Assembly (NCBI RefSeq): GCF_011682055.1
Contig: NZ_JAAQOM010000019.1
Span: forward strand, 62,001 to 126,000
Direction: 5' to 3'
Source of the DNA: Telluria antibiotica
Lineage (GTDB): Bacteria > Pseudomonadota > Gammaproteobacteria > Burkholderiales > Burkholderiaceae_D
Length of the DNA: 64,000 nucleotides
Shown here: positions 15,384-24,844 of the stretch, one piece after another
Position numbering within the stretch: position 1 is the stretch's first letter
Layout: each line of letters begins with the position of its first letter
Notes under the pieces: generated by a model
What the model was told of the DNA's origin: nothing
Databases searched by the model: none
What the model saw: the letters and a program-made list of their open reading frames with translations, nothing else
Translations under genes and position numbers: made by a program

Positions 15384-16466
15384 TCAGGCCGCGCGTTCGA
15401 CGCGGTTGCGGCCGGTCGCCTTCGCGCCGTACAAGGCCTTGTCGGCGCGGTTGATCGTGGCGCTGAACGGTTCCGTGCCGAGGCGCGCGGCGACGCCGGC
15501 CGAGAAGCTCACGCGCAAGTCCGGGTCGATGCCGGGCACGACGAGGCCGGCCATGGTCGCGCGCAGCGACTCGATCAACGCCTGGGCCTCGTCCAGCGCG
15601 ACGGCCGGCAGCAGCACGAGGAATTCCTCGCCGCCCCAGCGCGCCAGCGTCGCGTCGCGCGCGAGACTCGCACGCAGGCGCACGGCGACGGCGCGCAGCA
15701 CGGCGTCGCCGGCCGCGTGGCCGTGATGGTCGTTGATCTGCTTGAAGAAGTCGATGTCGAGCAGCGCGACGCACGCGGGCCTGGTGGACGCACGCCGTTC
15801 CTCGCCGTCCAGCACCTCGTTCATGTGGCGCCGGTTCGACAGGCCCGTCAATTCGTCCGTCGTGGCGAGCAGGCGGATCGTGTCCAGCGCCGCTTCCAGC
15901 GTTTCCCGCTTCGCCTTCAGGCGCGCGCGCAGCTTGTTCATTTCGCCCGTCAGGAGCGTCACTGTCAGCGAGCAGCCCGCCATCATGGCGAACGTGATGG
16001 CTTCCACGCGGGGCGGGTAGTGCAGCGGATCGCGCAGCTGGTGCCACCACATCGTGACGCCCATGCCGAGCAGGCCGCACAGCGCGAGCAGCAGCGTCTG
16101 GCGCGGGCGCAGCGCGAACGTGCAGAACACGACGACGACCATCAGCCCCATCAGCGTGGCGCCGCGCAGCGGTCCCGTGATCGAATAGGCCCACATATTG
16201 CAGGTGATGCCGAACAGGCCCTGCAGCGCGGCCAGTGTCTGCGGCCGCAGGTGCAGGCGCGCGCTCGCGCGCACGAGGAGATAGAACGTCGACGAACCCA
16301 GCGCTGCATACAGGCCGAGCCCCAGCTCGCGCACGCCCGATTCGACGCTGATCAGTATTGCGAACACCGCATACAGCGCGGTGCTGGCGGCCCAGTAGCT
16401 CAGCATGCGGCGCAGTTTCGGATCGGTGCCGACGGCAAGGGAAACGACGCGCGCGCGCAAGCCCAT
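15384..16466 (-). CDS. Membrane-bound diguanylate cyclase (GGDEF)
   Basis: A 360-residue protein. About six membrane helices occupy residues 18-190, then a coiled-coil linker (LRARLKAKRETLEAALDTIRLL) leads to a GGDEF domain (TTDELTGLSNRRHMNE...ARWGGEEFLVLLP). The GGEEF active site is intact, so it should make cyclic di-GMP from GTP. The RxxD inhibitory site expected five residues before GGEEF is absent (ARDA), suggesting no product feedback. It is the last gene of a four-gene operon, starting 8 bp after the PAS-GGDEF-EAL gene. Confidence 0.88.
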   Translation of the reverse strand: MGLRARVVSLAVGTDPKLRRMLSYWAASTALYAVFAILISVESGVRELGLGLYAALGSSTFYLLVRASARLHLRPQTLAALQGLFGITCNMWAYSITGPLRGATLMGLMVVVVFCTFALRPRQTLLLALCGLLGMGVTMWWHQLRDPLHYPPRVEAITFAMMAGCSLTVTLLTGEMNKLRARLKAKRETLEAALDTIRLLATTDELTGLSNRRHMNEVLDGEERRASTRPACVALLDIDFFKQINDHHGHAAGDAVLRAVAVRLRASLARDATLARWGGEEFLVLLPAVALDEAQALIESLRATMAGLVVPGIDPDLRVSFSAGVAARLGTEPFSATINRADKALYGAKATGRNRVERAA

Positions 16467-16474
16467 GGATCCCC

Positions 16475-19222
16475 TTATCCCGGCACGGCTTCGGCATTGC
16501 CGAGCCGTCGTTGCTGGGCCTGCGCGCGCAGCATCTCGGTGATGCGCTCGGCCGGCAGGGGTGGGCTGAACAGATAGCCCTGCATCTCGTCGCAGTCGTT
16601 CGCGCGCAGGAAATCGCGCTGTTCGACCGTCTCCACGCCCTCGGCGATCACGCGCAGCTGCAGGCGGTGGCCCAGCGAGATCACGGCCAGCGCGATCGCC
16701 TGGTCGTCCGCGCTGACGGCGATGTCGCGCACGAACGACTTGTCGATCTTCAGCGTGGAGATGGGGAAGGACTTCAGCGCGGACAGGCTCGAATAGCCGG
16801 TGCCGAAATCGTCGATCGACAAGCTCACGCCCATCTCCTTCAGTTCGCGCATGCGCTCGACGGCCTGGTTCAGGTCGCGCATCAGGAGGCTCTCCGTCAC
16901 TTCCAGTTCCAGCGAGGACGGAGGCAGGCCCGTGTCGCGCAGCGCGCCGGCGATGCGCTCGACGAGGCGTTTTTCCTCGAACTGGCGGGCCGACACGTTC
17001 ACGGACACGGTCAGCGCATCCAGCCCCGCCGCGCGCCACACGCTGGCCTGGCGGCACGCCGTGCGCACGACCCATTCGCCCAGGCCCACGATGAGGCCCG
17101 ATTCCTCGGCGAGCCCGATGAAGCGCATCGGCGGCACGGTGCCATGTTCCGGATGGCGCCAGCGGATCAGCGCTTCCACGCCGAAGATGCGGCCCGTGCG
17201 CAGGTCCACCTTCGGCTGGTACACCAGGTGGAAACGGCCGGCGGGCGAGTACGCGGCCGGCACCGCGTCGGGGTCGTCGACAGCGTCGTCGGCCAGCGTG
17301 GCGTCGAGGGCACGGCGCAGCCCTTCCAGCAGCGCGAGCTTTTCCTCGACGCTGGCGTTCATCTCGCGCGTGTAGAACTGGAAGTTGTTGCTGCCCAGTT
17401 CCTTGGCGCGGTACATGGCGGCGTCCGCGTTCATCATGAGGGTCTTCGGGGCGTCGCCGTCGCGCGGGTACACGACGACGCCCATGCTGCAGCTGACGCG
17501 CACGGCCTGGTCGCCGATCTGCACGGGCTCCGTCACGGCCTGGCGGATTTTTTCCAGCAGGGTCGTCAGGCCCAGCGGACACTCGCCCGCATCGGGCAGG
17601 AGGATCACGAATTCGTCGCCGCCCACGCGTCCGAGCGTGTCCGCGCGGCGCAGGCACGCCTGCATGCGGCTGCCGACGACCTTCAGCAATTCGTCGCCCG
17701 CGTTGTGGCCGAGGCCATCGTTGACGAGCTTGAAGCCGTCCAGGTCGACGTAGGCGAGGGCGAGGTGGCCGCTGCTGCGCTGGGCATTGCGCACGGCCTG
17801 CTCGAGGCGGTCGCGGATCAGGCTGCGGTTCGGCAGCCCGGTCAGCTCGTCGTGGTGGGCCATGTGGCGGATGCGTTCCTCGGCCAGCTTGCGTTCCGTG
17901 ATGTCGCGCACCATCGCCACGGCGCCGCCTTCGACGGGCACGATCTGGCGCTGCAGCCAGCGGCCGGCCGCGGGGCCGGTGACGGCCTGCCATTCCGTCT
18001 CCACGGCCGCGCGGCCCGTGACGACCTGCACGAGCTGTTCGTACATGCCGTTCATGCGGTAGTACGGCAGCACGTCGCCCATCAGCCGGCCGCGCAACGC
18101 ATCCTTCGCGAATCCGGTGAACACCTCGGCGCGGCTGTTCGTCTCCTCGATGAGGAAGTCGGTGATCGCATCGTCCGCGCCCGTCACGCTGCGCAGCACG
18201 AAGAAGGCGTCCAGGCTGGCTTCCGATGCGGCGGCATACGTTTCCTGGGCGCGGCGCTCGCGCCGGCGCGCCTTGGTGATTTGCCACGACCACACGCTGA
18301 TCAGCGCCACGACGGCGATGAGCAGCGCGCTCGCGGCCCCGGCACCGGCGAGGTACGTGCCGTAGTGCTGCTCGTACCGCGCCATCTGTTCCTTGTCCGC
18401 CAGGCCGACGACGACCGTCAGCGGGAAGCCCGCGAGGCGGCGCGCGCCGGCATAGCGCTCCTCGCCGTCGGGAGCCGTCGGCTGCGGCGTCACGGCTTCT
18501 TCCTTGATGCCGTCGAGCGTGATCGGCTGGCCCCACGACACCTTGTCGCCGATGCGCACGGCGCGCGCGACGCCGTCGTTGCCGACGAGCGCCAGCAGCC
18601 CCAGTTCGCCGGCGCGCGAGCGCTCGTACGAGCTGGTGAAATAGGCGGGGTCCACTTCGACGATGGCCACGCCGGCGAAGCCGCCCGCGGCGTCGTCGAT
18701 GCGTCGGGTGAAATGCAGATGCGGCTCCGGCCGGACCGGGTCGCCGGCCGTCTGGCTGACGAATACCGTGTTGCCGCTGCCGCTGCCGCTGCCGTTCGCC
18801 GGCACGGCGAAATACGGCATGCGCGACACGTCCTGCGCCGGCGCCTGCGGATTACTGTCGACGATGCGGCCGTCGCGGTCGGCGACGCTGATGCCGAATA
18901 CAAGGCCCGGCGGCAGCAGGCCCTGGGTGCGCAGCGCAGGCAAGGCGGCGTGCGCGCCGTTCAGCTCCACCGCGTACTTGATCACCTTCAGCGTCTGGTC
19001 GATGGCGTTCAGGTTGCGTGCGACCTGGGCCTCGTACGTGTCGAGCTGCTCGCGCACCGAATCGTGCGCCGCCGCGACGGCCGCGCGCCGCTCGGTCTCG
19101 ACGAAGTGGAACGTGGCAACCCAGATCGCGACGAACGGCAGCAGCGCGAACAGCGGCAGCGCGATATGGGTCTCGAGCGCGCGCGCGAGCCAGCGGGGAC
19201 GGCGGCGGCGGGCGGACGTCAT
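16475..19222 (-). CDS. Cache-PAS-GGDEF-EAL cyclic di-GMP enzyme
   Basis: A 915-residue inner-membrane sensor. Membrane segment 1 is at 20-40, a periplasmic Cache-type sensor spans about 45-285, segment 2 is at 290-315, PAS about 330-450, GGDEF about 455-625 with intact GGDEF at 534-538 and an RxxD inhibitory site (RRAD) before it, and EAL about 645-905 with EALIRW at 683-688. Both catalytic domains look complete, so it may act as cyclase, phosphodiesterase or both. The start at 19222 overlaps the stop of the upstream binding-protein gene (ATGA), implying coupled translation and a periplasmic ligand link. Confidence 0.9.
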   Translation of the reverse strand: MTSARRRRPRWLARALETHIALPLFALLPFVAIWVATFHFVETERRAAVAAAHDSVREQLDTYEAQVARNLNAIDQTLKVIKYAVELNGAHAALPALRTQGLLPPGLVFGISVADRDGRIVDSNPQAPAQDVSRMPYFAVPANGSGSGSGNTVFVSQTAGDPVRPEPHLHFTRRIDDAAGGFAGVAIVEVDPAYFTSSYERSRAGELGLLALVGNDGVARAVRIGDKVSWGQPITLDGIKEEAVTPQPTAPDGEERYAGARRLAGFPLTVVVGLADKEQMARYEQHYGTYLAGAGAASALLIAVVALISVWSWQITKARRRERRAQETYAAASEASLDAFFVLRSVTGADDAITDFLIEETNSRAEVFTGFAKDALRGRLMGDVLPYYRMNGMYEQLVQVVTGRAAVETEWQAVTGPAAGRWLQRQIVPVEGGAVAMVRDITERKLAEERIRHMAHHDELTGLPNRSLIRDRLEQAVRNAQRSSGHLALAYVDLDGFKLVNDGLGHNAGDELLKVVGSRMQACLRRADTLGRVGGDEFVILLPDAGECPLGLTTLLEKIRQAVTEPVQIGDQAVRVSCSMGVVVYPRDGDAPKTLMMNADAAMYRAKELGSNNFQFYTREMNASVEEKLALLEGLRRALDATLADDAVDDPDAVPAAYSPAGRFHLVYQPKVDLRTGRIFGVEALIRWRHPEHGTVPPMRFIGLAEESGLIVGLGEWVVRTACRQASVWRAAGLDALTVSVNVSARQFEEKRLVERIAGALRDTGLPPSSLELEVTESLLMRDLNQAVERMRELKEMGVSLSIDDFGTGYSSLSALKSFPISTLKIDKSFVRDIAVSADDQAIALAVISLGHRLQLRVIAEGVETVEQRDFLRANDCDEMQGYLFSPPLPAERITEMLRAQAQQRRLGNAEAVPG

Positions 19223-19662
19223 CACTGCACCACGAAGACGGGGCGCACGCTCGCATCGAGCGCGCTCCGTTCGATATAGCCGATCGCTTCCGGATCGTCG
19301 GCCACCCTGCGTCGCACGGCCACGCTGTCCGGCAGCTCGGCGGGCGGCTGGCCGCGCCCCGTGAACACGATCTTCGACCAGTGCGCCTTCACGAGGGCCG
19401 GCGTCTTGTTCGTCACGCGCGCATAGAATTCGTCGCGCGTCGACGCGCCCAGTCGCAGGTCGTACGGCACGGCCTCGGCGCCGTCGGGGAAGCGAACGGC
19501 CTGGCCGAGGAAGATGGCGGCCACCTGGTCGGCGCGCAACGTGGCGACGGGGTTGCGCGCCGAGACGATCACGACGAGATCGGCCGCGCACGCGGGCGCG
19601 CCGGCGAACGCGCCGAGCAGCAGGGCCGGTGCCAACAGACGGGGATAACGACGCGCCGCCAT
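19222..19662 (-). CDS. Periplasmic phosphate-binding-like protein
   Basis: A 146-residue secreted protein with signal peptide MAARRYPRLLAPALLLGAFAGAPACA. The mature part (DLVVIVSARNPVATLRADQVAAIFLGQAVRFPDG...TRDEFYARVTNKTPALVKAHWSKIVFTGRGQPPAEL...DDPEAIGYIERSALD) is the short PstS-like/PBP superfamily domain found beside GGDEF-EAL proteins in Burkholderiales. It is half the length of true PstS. The porin gene ends 1 bp before it and the GGDEF-EAL gene overlaps its stop, so it probably feeds a periplasmic signal to the Cache sensor. Confidence 0.78.
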   Translation of the reverse strand: MAARRYPRLLAPALLLGAFAGAPACAADLVVIVSARNPVATLRADQVAAIFLGQAVRFPDGAEAVPYDLRLGASTRDEFYARVTNKTPALVKAHWSKIVFTGRGQPPAELPDSVAVRRRVADDPEAIGYIERSALDASVRPVFVVQ

Positions 19663-19663
19663 G

Positions 19664-20926
19664 CTAGTACACGAAGTCGAGGGCGACGCTGGCCACGTGG
19701 CTCGTGCGCTCGGAAACGAAGCGCGGCGTCGGGTTGATGAACGTGCCGGTGGAGCCGTCGTGCGGCGTCACGCGGTCGACCTGCACCTTCAGCGCCATGT
19801 TCGTGCGCAGGTCCCAGCGCAGGCCGGCCGAGAACGACGTCTGTTGCGGAATGCGCATGAGCAGCGCATTCAGGCCGGCGTTCAGCGCGGTGGCCATCGG
19901 CGCCAGCGCGGAGGGCAGGGTGGCCGTCGGCAGGCCCGGGTCCATCGTCGTGCCCACGGCCTGCACGCGCGCCCACGTCACGTACGGCGTGAGCGTGTTC
20001 CAGCGCCAGCCGGCGCTGACGTAGCCGGAGCGCGTGGCGCCGAGGAACGAATGGCTGATCGTGCGGTTCGCTTCCGCCATCACGAACCATGTGCCGGGGT
20101 CGTAGCTCGCGCCCACGTTCACGAGCGTCATGCGCTTGTGGTCCATCGCGTAGCGCACGCGCAGCGCCTGGCCGGCCGGGCCGAACGCGGCGAAGGCGTT
20201 GAACAGGTCCTGGCCGATGTCGCTCGTGATCTCGGCGCGCAGCACGTTGACGCGCGCGCTCAGTGCGCCCCAGTCGGTCGTGTTCGACGCGCCGACGCCG
20301 TGGCGCGCGTACAGGTGTAATGTGTCGACCAGCGGCACCGAGCTGTGGCCGTAGAACACCTGCGACGCGTTGCGGACGGGGCCGATGCCCCAGCGCCAGG
20401 TGGCGTCGATGCCGTCGCTGCTCGTGACGGGCATCACGTTATAGCCTTCGACGGGCGGCCGCAGCCACGGGTAGGCGTAGCCGACCTTGCGGTAGTCGGC
20501 CATCAGGAAGACGGGCAGCGCGATGCGGCCCGCGCGCAGCGCCAGCTCGGGCGTCGCCTGGTACTTGACGTTGGCCCACTCGACGCGCGGGCGGTAGCTG
20601 TTGTCGAGGCCTTGCTCGCTCACCACCTGCAGCACGGCCGACCAGCGTCGCGCGAACGTCGTGTCGAGCTGCACGCCGAGGCGCGAATCGACGTCGGTGC
20701 TCCAGCTGCGCGTGGCGCCGGTACCGCTGGCCTTCATCACGGACGACGTGTAGTCCGCCTCGCGTTCGCTGGCGTGTGCGACACCGATGGTGCCGAAGCC
20801 GGAGACGTGCCAGTCGGGCAGGCGCGCGGCGCCGGCGTCCGCGCGGGCGGTGCTAGCGCAGGCAAGTCCGCACACGGACAGGAACAGTGACAGGAACGGG
20901 ACGAGGGGTAGGCGTTGTTGCTGCAT
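19664..20926 (-). CDS. Outer-membrane porin-like beta-barrel protein
   Basis: A 420-residue protein with a signal peptide (MQQQRLPLVPFLSLFLSVCGLACASTARA) and alternating aromatic/polar strands such as WHVSGFGTIGVAHASERE and SAGLRWDLRTNMALKVQVDRV, ending with a tyrosine, as expected of a barrel recognised by BamA. It resembles putative porins of the DcaP/Porin_4 type. The start at 20926 gives a proper signal peptide; an upstream in-frame ATG at 20989 adds Pro/Arg-rich residues without export features. First gene of the four-gene c-di-GMP operon. Confidence 0.8.
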   Translation of the reverse strand: MQQQRLPLVPFLSLFLSVCGLACASTARADAGAARLPDWHVSGFGTIGVAHASEREADYTSSVMKASGTGATRSWSTDVDSRLGVQLDTTFARRWSAVLQVVSEQGLDNSYRPRVEWANVKYQATPELALRAGRIALPVFLMADYRKVGYAYPWLRPPVEGYNVMPVTSSDGIDATWRWGIGPVRNASQVFYGHSSVPLVDTLHLYARHGVGASNTTDWGALSARVNVLRAEITSDIGQDLFNAFAAFGPAGQALRVRYAMDHKRMTLVNVGASYDPGTWFVMAEANRTISHSFLGATRSGYVSAGWRWNTLTPYVTWARVQAVGTTMDPGLPTATLPSALAPMATALNAGLNALLMRIPQQTSFSAGLRWDLRTNMALKVQVDRVTPHDGSTGTFINPTPRFVSERTSHVASVALDFVY

Positions 20927-21113
20927 TGGCGTCGACGGATGGGTCGCCCGCACCGCGGATGGCGGGGCCGGGCGGCTGTGGATACACATCGGCCTGCGAC
21001 GGGGCGGCAGGACAGGACTCGACTCTAATCCTTGCCAGATGGAAAGTCGACAGCTTTTGGCCGTCTCATATCATTGTTCTAATTTTTGTTGTGACGTGGC
21101 AACGACGTAGGGA

Positions 21114-21629
21114 TCACCCCCATAAGCGCCGTCCGTCCAGGTCCAACTGGGTGAGGTACAGGCGGACGTCGAATTCGATCTGGTGATAGTCCGGCTCCAT
21201 CCAGCAGCACAGCTTGTAGAACGCCTTGTCGTGGTCCTTTTCCTTCAGGTGCGCCAGCTCGTGCACGGCGATCATGCGCAGGAACGCGGGCGGCGCGTCG
21301 CGGAACACGGTGCCGATGCGGATCTCGTGCTTGGCCTTCAGGCGGCCGCCCTGCACGCGCGAGATGGCGGTGTGCAGGCCCAGCGCGTGCTGGACGATGC
21401 CGATCTTGCTGTCGTACGCGACCTTGGCCACGGGCTCGGCGTTGCGCAAATAGTCATCTTTCAGGTCCTGCACGTAGCCGTACAAGGCCTTGTCGGTGCG
21501 GACGTCGTGCGCGCCGGGATAGCGCCGCAGCAGGTGGTCGGCCAGGTGGCCGTCGGCGATCAGGCGCTCGACCTGCGACAGCACGTGCGCGGGGTAGGCG
21601 CTCAGGTATTTCAGGTGGGAAGAAGACAT
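21114..21629 (-). CDS. YgjP-like metallopeptidase-domain protein (DUF45)
   Basis: A 171-residue cytoplasmic protein with the zinc motif HELAHLKEKDH (HELAH at 123-127, third His at 133) of the YgjP/WLM (DUF45) family. The family fold resembles zinc peptidases, although the E. coli protein has been linked to nucleotide hydrolysis and its role is unsettled. The length is slightly below the usual 170-240 residues. Stand-alone gene between the porin operon and the KGG protein gene. Confidence 0.8.
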   Translation of the reverse strand: MSSSHLKYLSAYPAHVLSQVERLIADGHLADHLLRRYPGAHDVRTDKALYGYVQDLKDDYLRNAEPVAKVAYDSKIGIVQHALGLHTAISRVQGGRLKAKHEIRIGTVFRDAPPAFLRMIAVHELAHLKEKDHDKAFYKLCCWMEPDYHQIEFDVRLYLTQLDLDGRRLWG

Positions 21630-21753
21630 GAGGGCGGCACTGTAGCACGTCCGGATGTCGGTTGCAGCAAGGAATGCGGGGCGGTGGACCGCGCCCGGCG
21701 CGGCGGCGCGGTCTGGCGCTTGCGCGCACGGTTGACGGGGAGACCCCGGTAAG

Positions 21754-22110
21754 TCACTGCTCCTTGCCCCCCTGGCGGTTGCCCGCCTGGGGGCCGGTTT
21801 TTCCGGCGGCTGCCGCTGCGGCGCGGTTGGCCGATTGCCGGCTTTCCCCGCCCTTGCGGCCGATGTCGGCCATGTGGGCCCGGTTACGGCTGACCACTTC
21901 CCCGCCTTTCTGGCCCGCGCGGCGCGCTTCTTCCGAATCGAACTCGTGCGCCGTTCCCTTCTGGTGCGCGGCCTGGCCGCCCTTGCTGGCGATTTGACGC
22001 TGCTGGTTCTGGTCCATCGCAGCGAAACCGCGCTTGGCCGGCTGGCTTTTCTGCACGCTGCCGCCGGCGTCCGCAGCGCCCTTGTTGCCGCCCTCCTTGC
22101 TTGTCGCCAT
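21754..22110 (-). CDS. KGG-repeat stress-induced protein
   Basis: A 118-residue hydrophilic, probably disordered protein with three KGG-type repeats: RQIASKGGQAAHQKG, RAGQKGGEVVSRNRAHMADIGRKGGE. These con-10/GsiB-like repeats are found in general-stress and desiccation-response proteins. The start at 22110 (MATSKEGGNKG) is preferred because GGAGACCGAT lies upstream; a frame from 22134 adds eight residues. The C-terminus is Ala/Gly-rich. Expected to accumulate in stationary phase or osmotic stress. Confidence 0.82.
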   Translation of the reverse strand: MATSKEGGNKGAADAGGSVQKSQPAKRGFAAMDQNQQRQIASKGGQAAHQKGTAHEFDSEEARRAGQKGGEVVSRNRAHMADIGRKGGESRQSANRAAAAAAGKTGPQAGNRQGGKEQ

Positions 22111-22221
22111 ATCGGTCTCCTTGTGCCTGAACAATCGAAGCGAGCGTCATGGATGCGCTCGTGCGGTTAGAGGCGCAGGGCGGAAAATGGTTCCAGCAGT
22201 TCCGGCGGCGTGGAACTGGCC

Positions 22222-23244
22222 TCAGGGCGCGTCCGCGACTTTCAGCACGAGCTTCCCGAAGTTCTTCCCTTCGAACAGCATCGTGAGGGCGTCGGGGAAG
22301 TGCTCGAAGCCGTCGACGACGTGTTCGCGGCTCTTGACCGACCCCGCCTGCAGCCAGGCGCCCAGGCGCTGCACGGCTTCCGGATAGCGCGCCGCGTAGT
22401 CGAACACCACCATGCCTTCCATGCGCGCCCGGTTCACGAGCAACGCCAGGTAGTTCGCGGGCCCGCGCACGGGTGCCGTGTTGTTGTACTGCGAGATGGC
22501 GCCGCAGATGATGATGCGCGCCTTCAGGTTGATGCGCGCCAGCACGGCGTCCAGGATGTCGCCGCCCACGTTGTCGAAATAGACGTCCACGCCTTGGGGG
22601 CAATGTTCCTTGAGACCCGCGGCGACGGAACCCGCCTTGTAGTCGATGCACCCGTCGAACCCGAGTTCCTCGACGACGTAGCGGCATTTGTCCGGCCCGC
22701 CCGCGATGCCCACGACGCGGCATCCCAGCTGCTTCGCCACCTGGCCCACCGTCATGCCGACGGCGCCCGCGGCCGCAGACACGACGACCGTCTCGCCGGC
22801 CTTCGGCTGGCCGATGTCGGTGAGGCCGAAGTACGCCGTCATGCCCGGCATGCCCAGCACGTTCAGCCAGGCGGGCAGCGGCGCGAGCGCGGGATCGATC
22901 TTCATCGCGGCGGCCGCCTTCGCGTCGACGGGCGCCGTCCAGTACTGCTGCACGCCGAACATGCCGGCAAGATAATCGCCGACGGCCACGTGCGGCGAGT
23001 TCGACGCCTCGACGACGCCCACGCCCCCGGCCCGCATCACTTCGCCGATGGCGACGGGCCGGATGTACGATTTGCCTTCGTTCATCCAGCCGCGCATGGC
23101 GGGATCGAGCGACAGGTACAGCACGCGCACGCGCGCCTCGCCATCCTTCGGCGGGGCGGCAGTTTCCTCGGTCAGTTGCCAGTCGGTGGCCTTCGGGAGG
23201 CCGACGGGACGGGCGGCGAGGCGGAATTGCCGGTTCATGGTCAT
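22222..23244 (-). CDS. curA: NADP-dependent oxidoreductase, CurA/leukotriene B4 12-hydroxydehydrogenase type
   Basis: A 340-residue medium-chain reductase without the zinc-binding residues. MNRQFRLAARPVGLPKATDWQLTE and YLSLDPAMRGWM are the signature of the CurA/YncB group, and VVVSAAAGAVGMTVGQVAKQLG is the NADPH-binding loop. These enzymes reduce the double bond of alpha,beta-unsaturated ketones and aldehydes, giving detoxification of reactive carbonyls; E. coli CurA reduces curcumin. ATG at 23244 or 23238 are both possible. Divergent from purU with a 97-bp shared promoter region. Confidence 0.85.
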   Translation of the reverse strand: MTMNRQFRLAARPVGLPKATDWQLTEETAAPPKDGEARVRVLYLSLDPAMRGWMNEGKSYIRPVAIGEVMRAGGVGVVEASNSPHVAVGDYLAGMFGVQQYWTAPVDAKAAAAMKIDPALAPLPAWLNVLGMPGMTAYFGLTDIGQPKAGETVVVSAAAGAVGMTVGQVAKQLGCRVVGIAGGPDKCRYVVEELGFDGCIDYKAGSVAAGLKEHCPQGVDVYFDNVGGDILDAVLARINLKARIIICGAISQYNNTAPVRGPANYLALLVNRARMEGMVVFDYAARYPEAVQRLGAWLQAGSVKSREHVVDGFEHFPDALTMLFEGKNFGKLVLKVADAP

Positions 23245-23341
23245 GCGTGTCTCCTCCTGTGATGTTCAAAAATGCCGGAATGGCAATCCATGCGACAATG
23301 GCCGGGATCAGTCAACCTCAACCATTCTGAAGTCTTTAGCA

Positions 23342-24208
23342 ATGTATCCAGAATATATCCTGACCTTGTCCTGCCTGGATCACCGCGGCATCGTGCTGCG
23401 CGTGTCGGGCTTTCTTGCCGAACACGGCTGCAACATCATCGACTCGGCCCAGTTCGGCGATCCGGAATCGAAGCTGTTCTTCATGCGCGTGCACTTCGCG
23501 CTGGAAGACGATGCCATGTCCGACGAATTGCTGCGCGCCGGCTTCGGCTCGCTGTGCCAGGACCTGGGCGCGCAGGGGGCGCTGCACGACGCGAAGCGGA
23601 AACCGCGCGTGCTGATCATGGTGTCGAAGATCGGCCATTGCCTGAACGACCTGCTGTTCCGCTACCGCAGCGGCCTGCTGCCGGTGGAGATTCCCGCCAT
23701 CGTGTCGAACCACATGGACTTCTACCAGCTCGCGGCCAGTTACAATATCCCATTCCACCACTTGCCGCTCGAGGCCGGTGCCAGCGAATCGGCCAAGCTC
23801 GCCCAGGAGGCGCGCATCATCGAACTGCTCGACACCCACCACATCGACCTGGTCGTGCTGGCGCGCTACATGCAGATCCTGTCGCCGGGCCTGTGCGAAG
23901 CCTTGAGGGGCAGGGCGATCAACATCCACCATTCGTTCCTGCCCAGCTTCAAGGGTGCGCGTCCGTATGCGCAGGCGCACAAGCGCGGTGTCAAGCTGAT
24001 CGGCGCGACGGCCCACTTCGTCACGGGCGACCTGGACGAAGGCCCGATCATCGAGCAGGACGTCGAGCGCGTCGGCCACGCGATGAGCGTGGACCAGCTG
24101 ACGGCCATCGGCCGCGACGTCGAGAGCGTCGTGCTGGCCCGCGCGGTCAAGTGGTTCGTGGAACACCGTATCCTGCTGAACGGCGACAAGACCGTCGTGT
24201 TCAGCTGA
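23342..24208 (+). CDS. purU: Formyltetrahydrofolate deformylase
   Basis: A 288-residue enzyme: an N-terminal ACT domain (YILTLSCLDHRGIVLRVSGFLAEHGCNIIDSAQF, residues 4-85) that senses methionine/glycine balance, then a formyltransferase-fold catalytic domain with VSNHMDFYQLAASYNIPFHHLPL, VVLARYMQILS and the conserved NIHHSFLPSFKGARPYAQAHKRGVKLIGATAHFVTGDLDEGPIIEQ (Asn, His, Asp catalytic triad). It hydrolyses 10-formyl-THF to formate and THF. ATG at 23342 is the family start; the longer open frame upstream is not coding. Confidence 0.95.
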   Translation: MYPEYILTLSCLDHRGIVLRVSGFLAEHGCNIIDSAQFGDPESKLFFMRVHFALEDDAMSDELLRAGFGSLCQDLGAQGALHDAKRKPRVLIMVSKIGHCLNDLLFRYRSGLLPVEIPAIVSNHMDFYQLAASYNIPFHHLPLEAGASESAKLAQEARIIELLDTHHIDLVVLARYMQILSPGLCEALRGRAINIHHSFLPSFKGARPYAQAHKRGVKLIGATAHFVTGDLDEGPIIEQDVERVGHAMSVDQLTAIGRDVESVVLARAVKWFVEHRILLNGDKTVVFS

Positions 24209-24235
24209 ACCCGACCGACAGAAAAGATTGAATAG

Positions 24236-24778
24236 ATGGCCCTGAAAGCTACGATTTACAAGGCGGACCTGAGCATTGCGGACATGGACCGCAACTACTA
24301 CCAGGAGCACGCGCTCACGATCGCGCGGCATCCTTCCGAAACGGACGAGCGCGTGATGATCCGCCTGCTCGCCTTCGCCCTGCACGCCGACCCCCTGCTT
24401 ACCTACGGCAAGGACTTGTTCGACGTCGAGGAGCCCGCCCTGTGGCTCAAGGACCTGACCGGCGCCATCGACCTCTGGATCGAGGTCGGCCAGCCCGACG
24501 AACGCCGTCTCATGAAGGCGGCCGGCCGCGCCGAACACGTGGTCGTGTACAGCTACAGCGCCACCAGCAACATCTGGTTCAAGGGCCTGGCCAGCAAGCT
24601 CGAACGCACGAGGAAGATCTCCATCATCAACATCCCGGCCGAGACGAGCGCCCAGCTCGAACAGATGGCCCAGCGCTCCATGCAGCTGCAATGCACGATC
24701 CAGGACGGCCAGGTGTGGCTGACGGACGGCGAGCGCACGGTGCAGGTCGAGCGCGAGATCCTGATGGCCGAGCGCTGA
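24236..24778 (+). CDS. yaeQ: YaeQ family protein
   Basis: A 180-residue protein matching the YaeQ family along its whole length: MALKATIYKADLSIADMDRNYYQEHALTIARHPSETDERVMIRLLAFALHA, then DLTGAIDLWIEVGQPDERRLMKAAGRA. The fold resembles PD-(D/E)xK nucleases, but no activity has been established; older claims of a role in RfaH-independent haemolysin expression are not well supported. It follows purU by 27 bp and may be cotranscribed. Confidence 0.92.
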   Translation: MALKATIYKADLSIADMDRNYYQEHALTIARHPSETDERVMIRLLAFALHADPLLTYGKDLFDVEEPALWLKDLTGAIDLWIEVGQPDERRLMKAAGRAEHVVVYSYSATSNIWFKGLASKLERTRKISIINIPAETSAQLEQMAQRSMQLQCTIQDGQVWLTDGERTVQVEREILMAER

Positions 24779-24844
24779 CCCGGCTGGGCAATTTGTCCTG
24801 GGGCAGCGCGCGCCACGCCGTGCATACGCGGCTATAATCGACGG

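Noticed and set aside
16358..19279. 973-codon plus-strand frame opposite the GGDEF-EAL gene
   Set aside because: Shadow of the opposite-strand gene, with no homologous pattern or ribosome-binding site.
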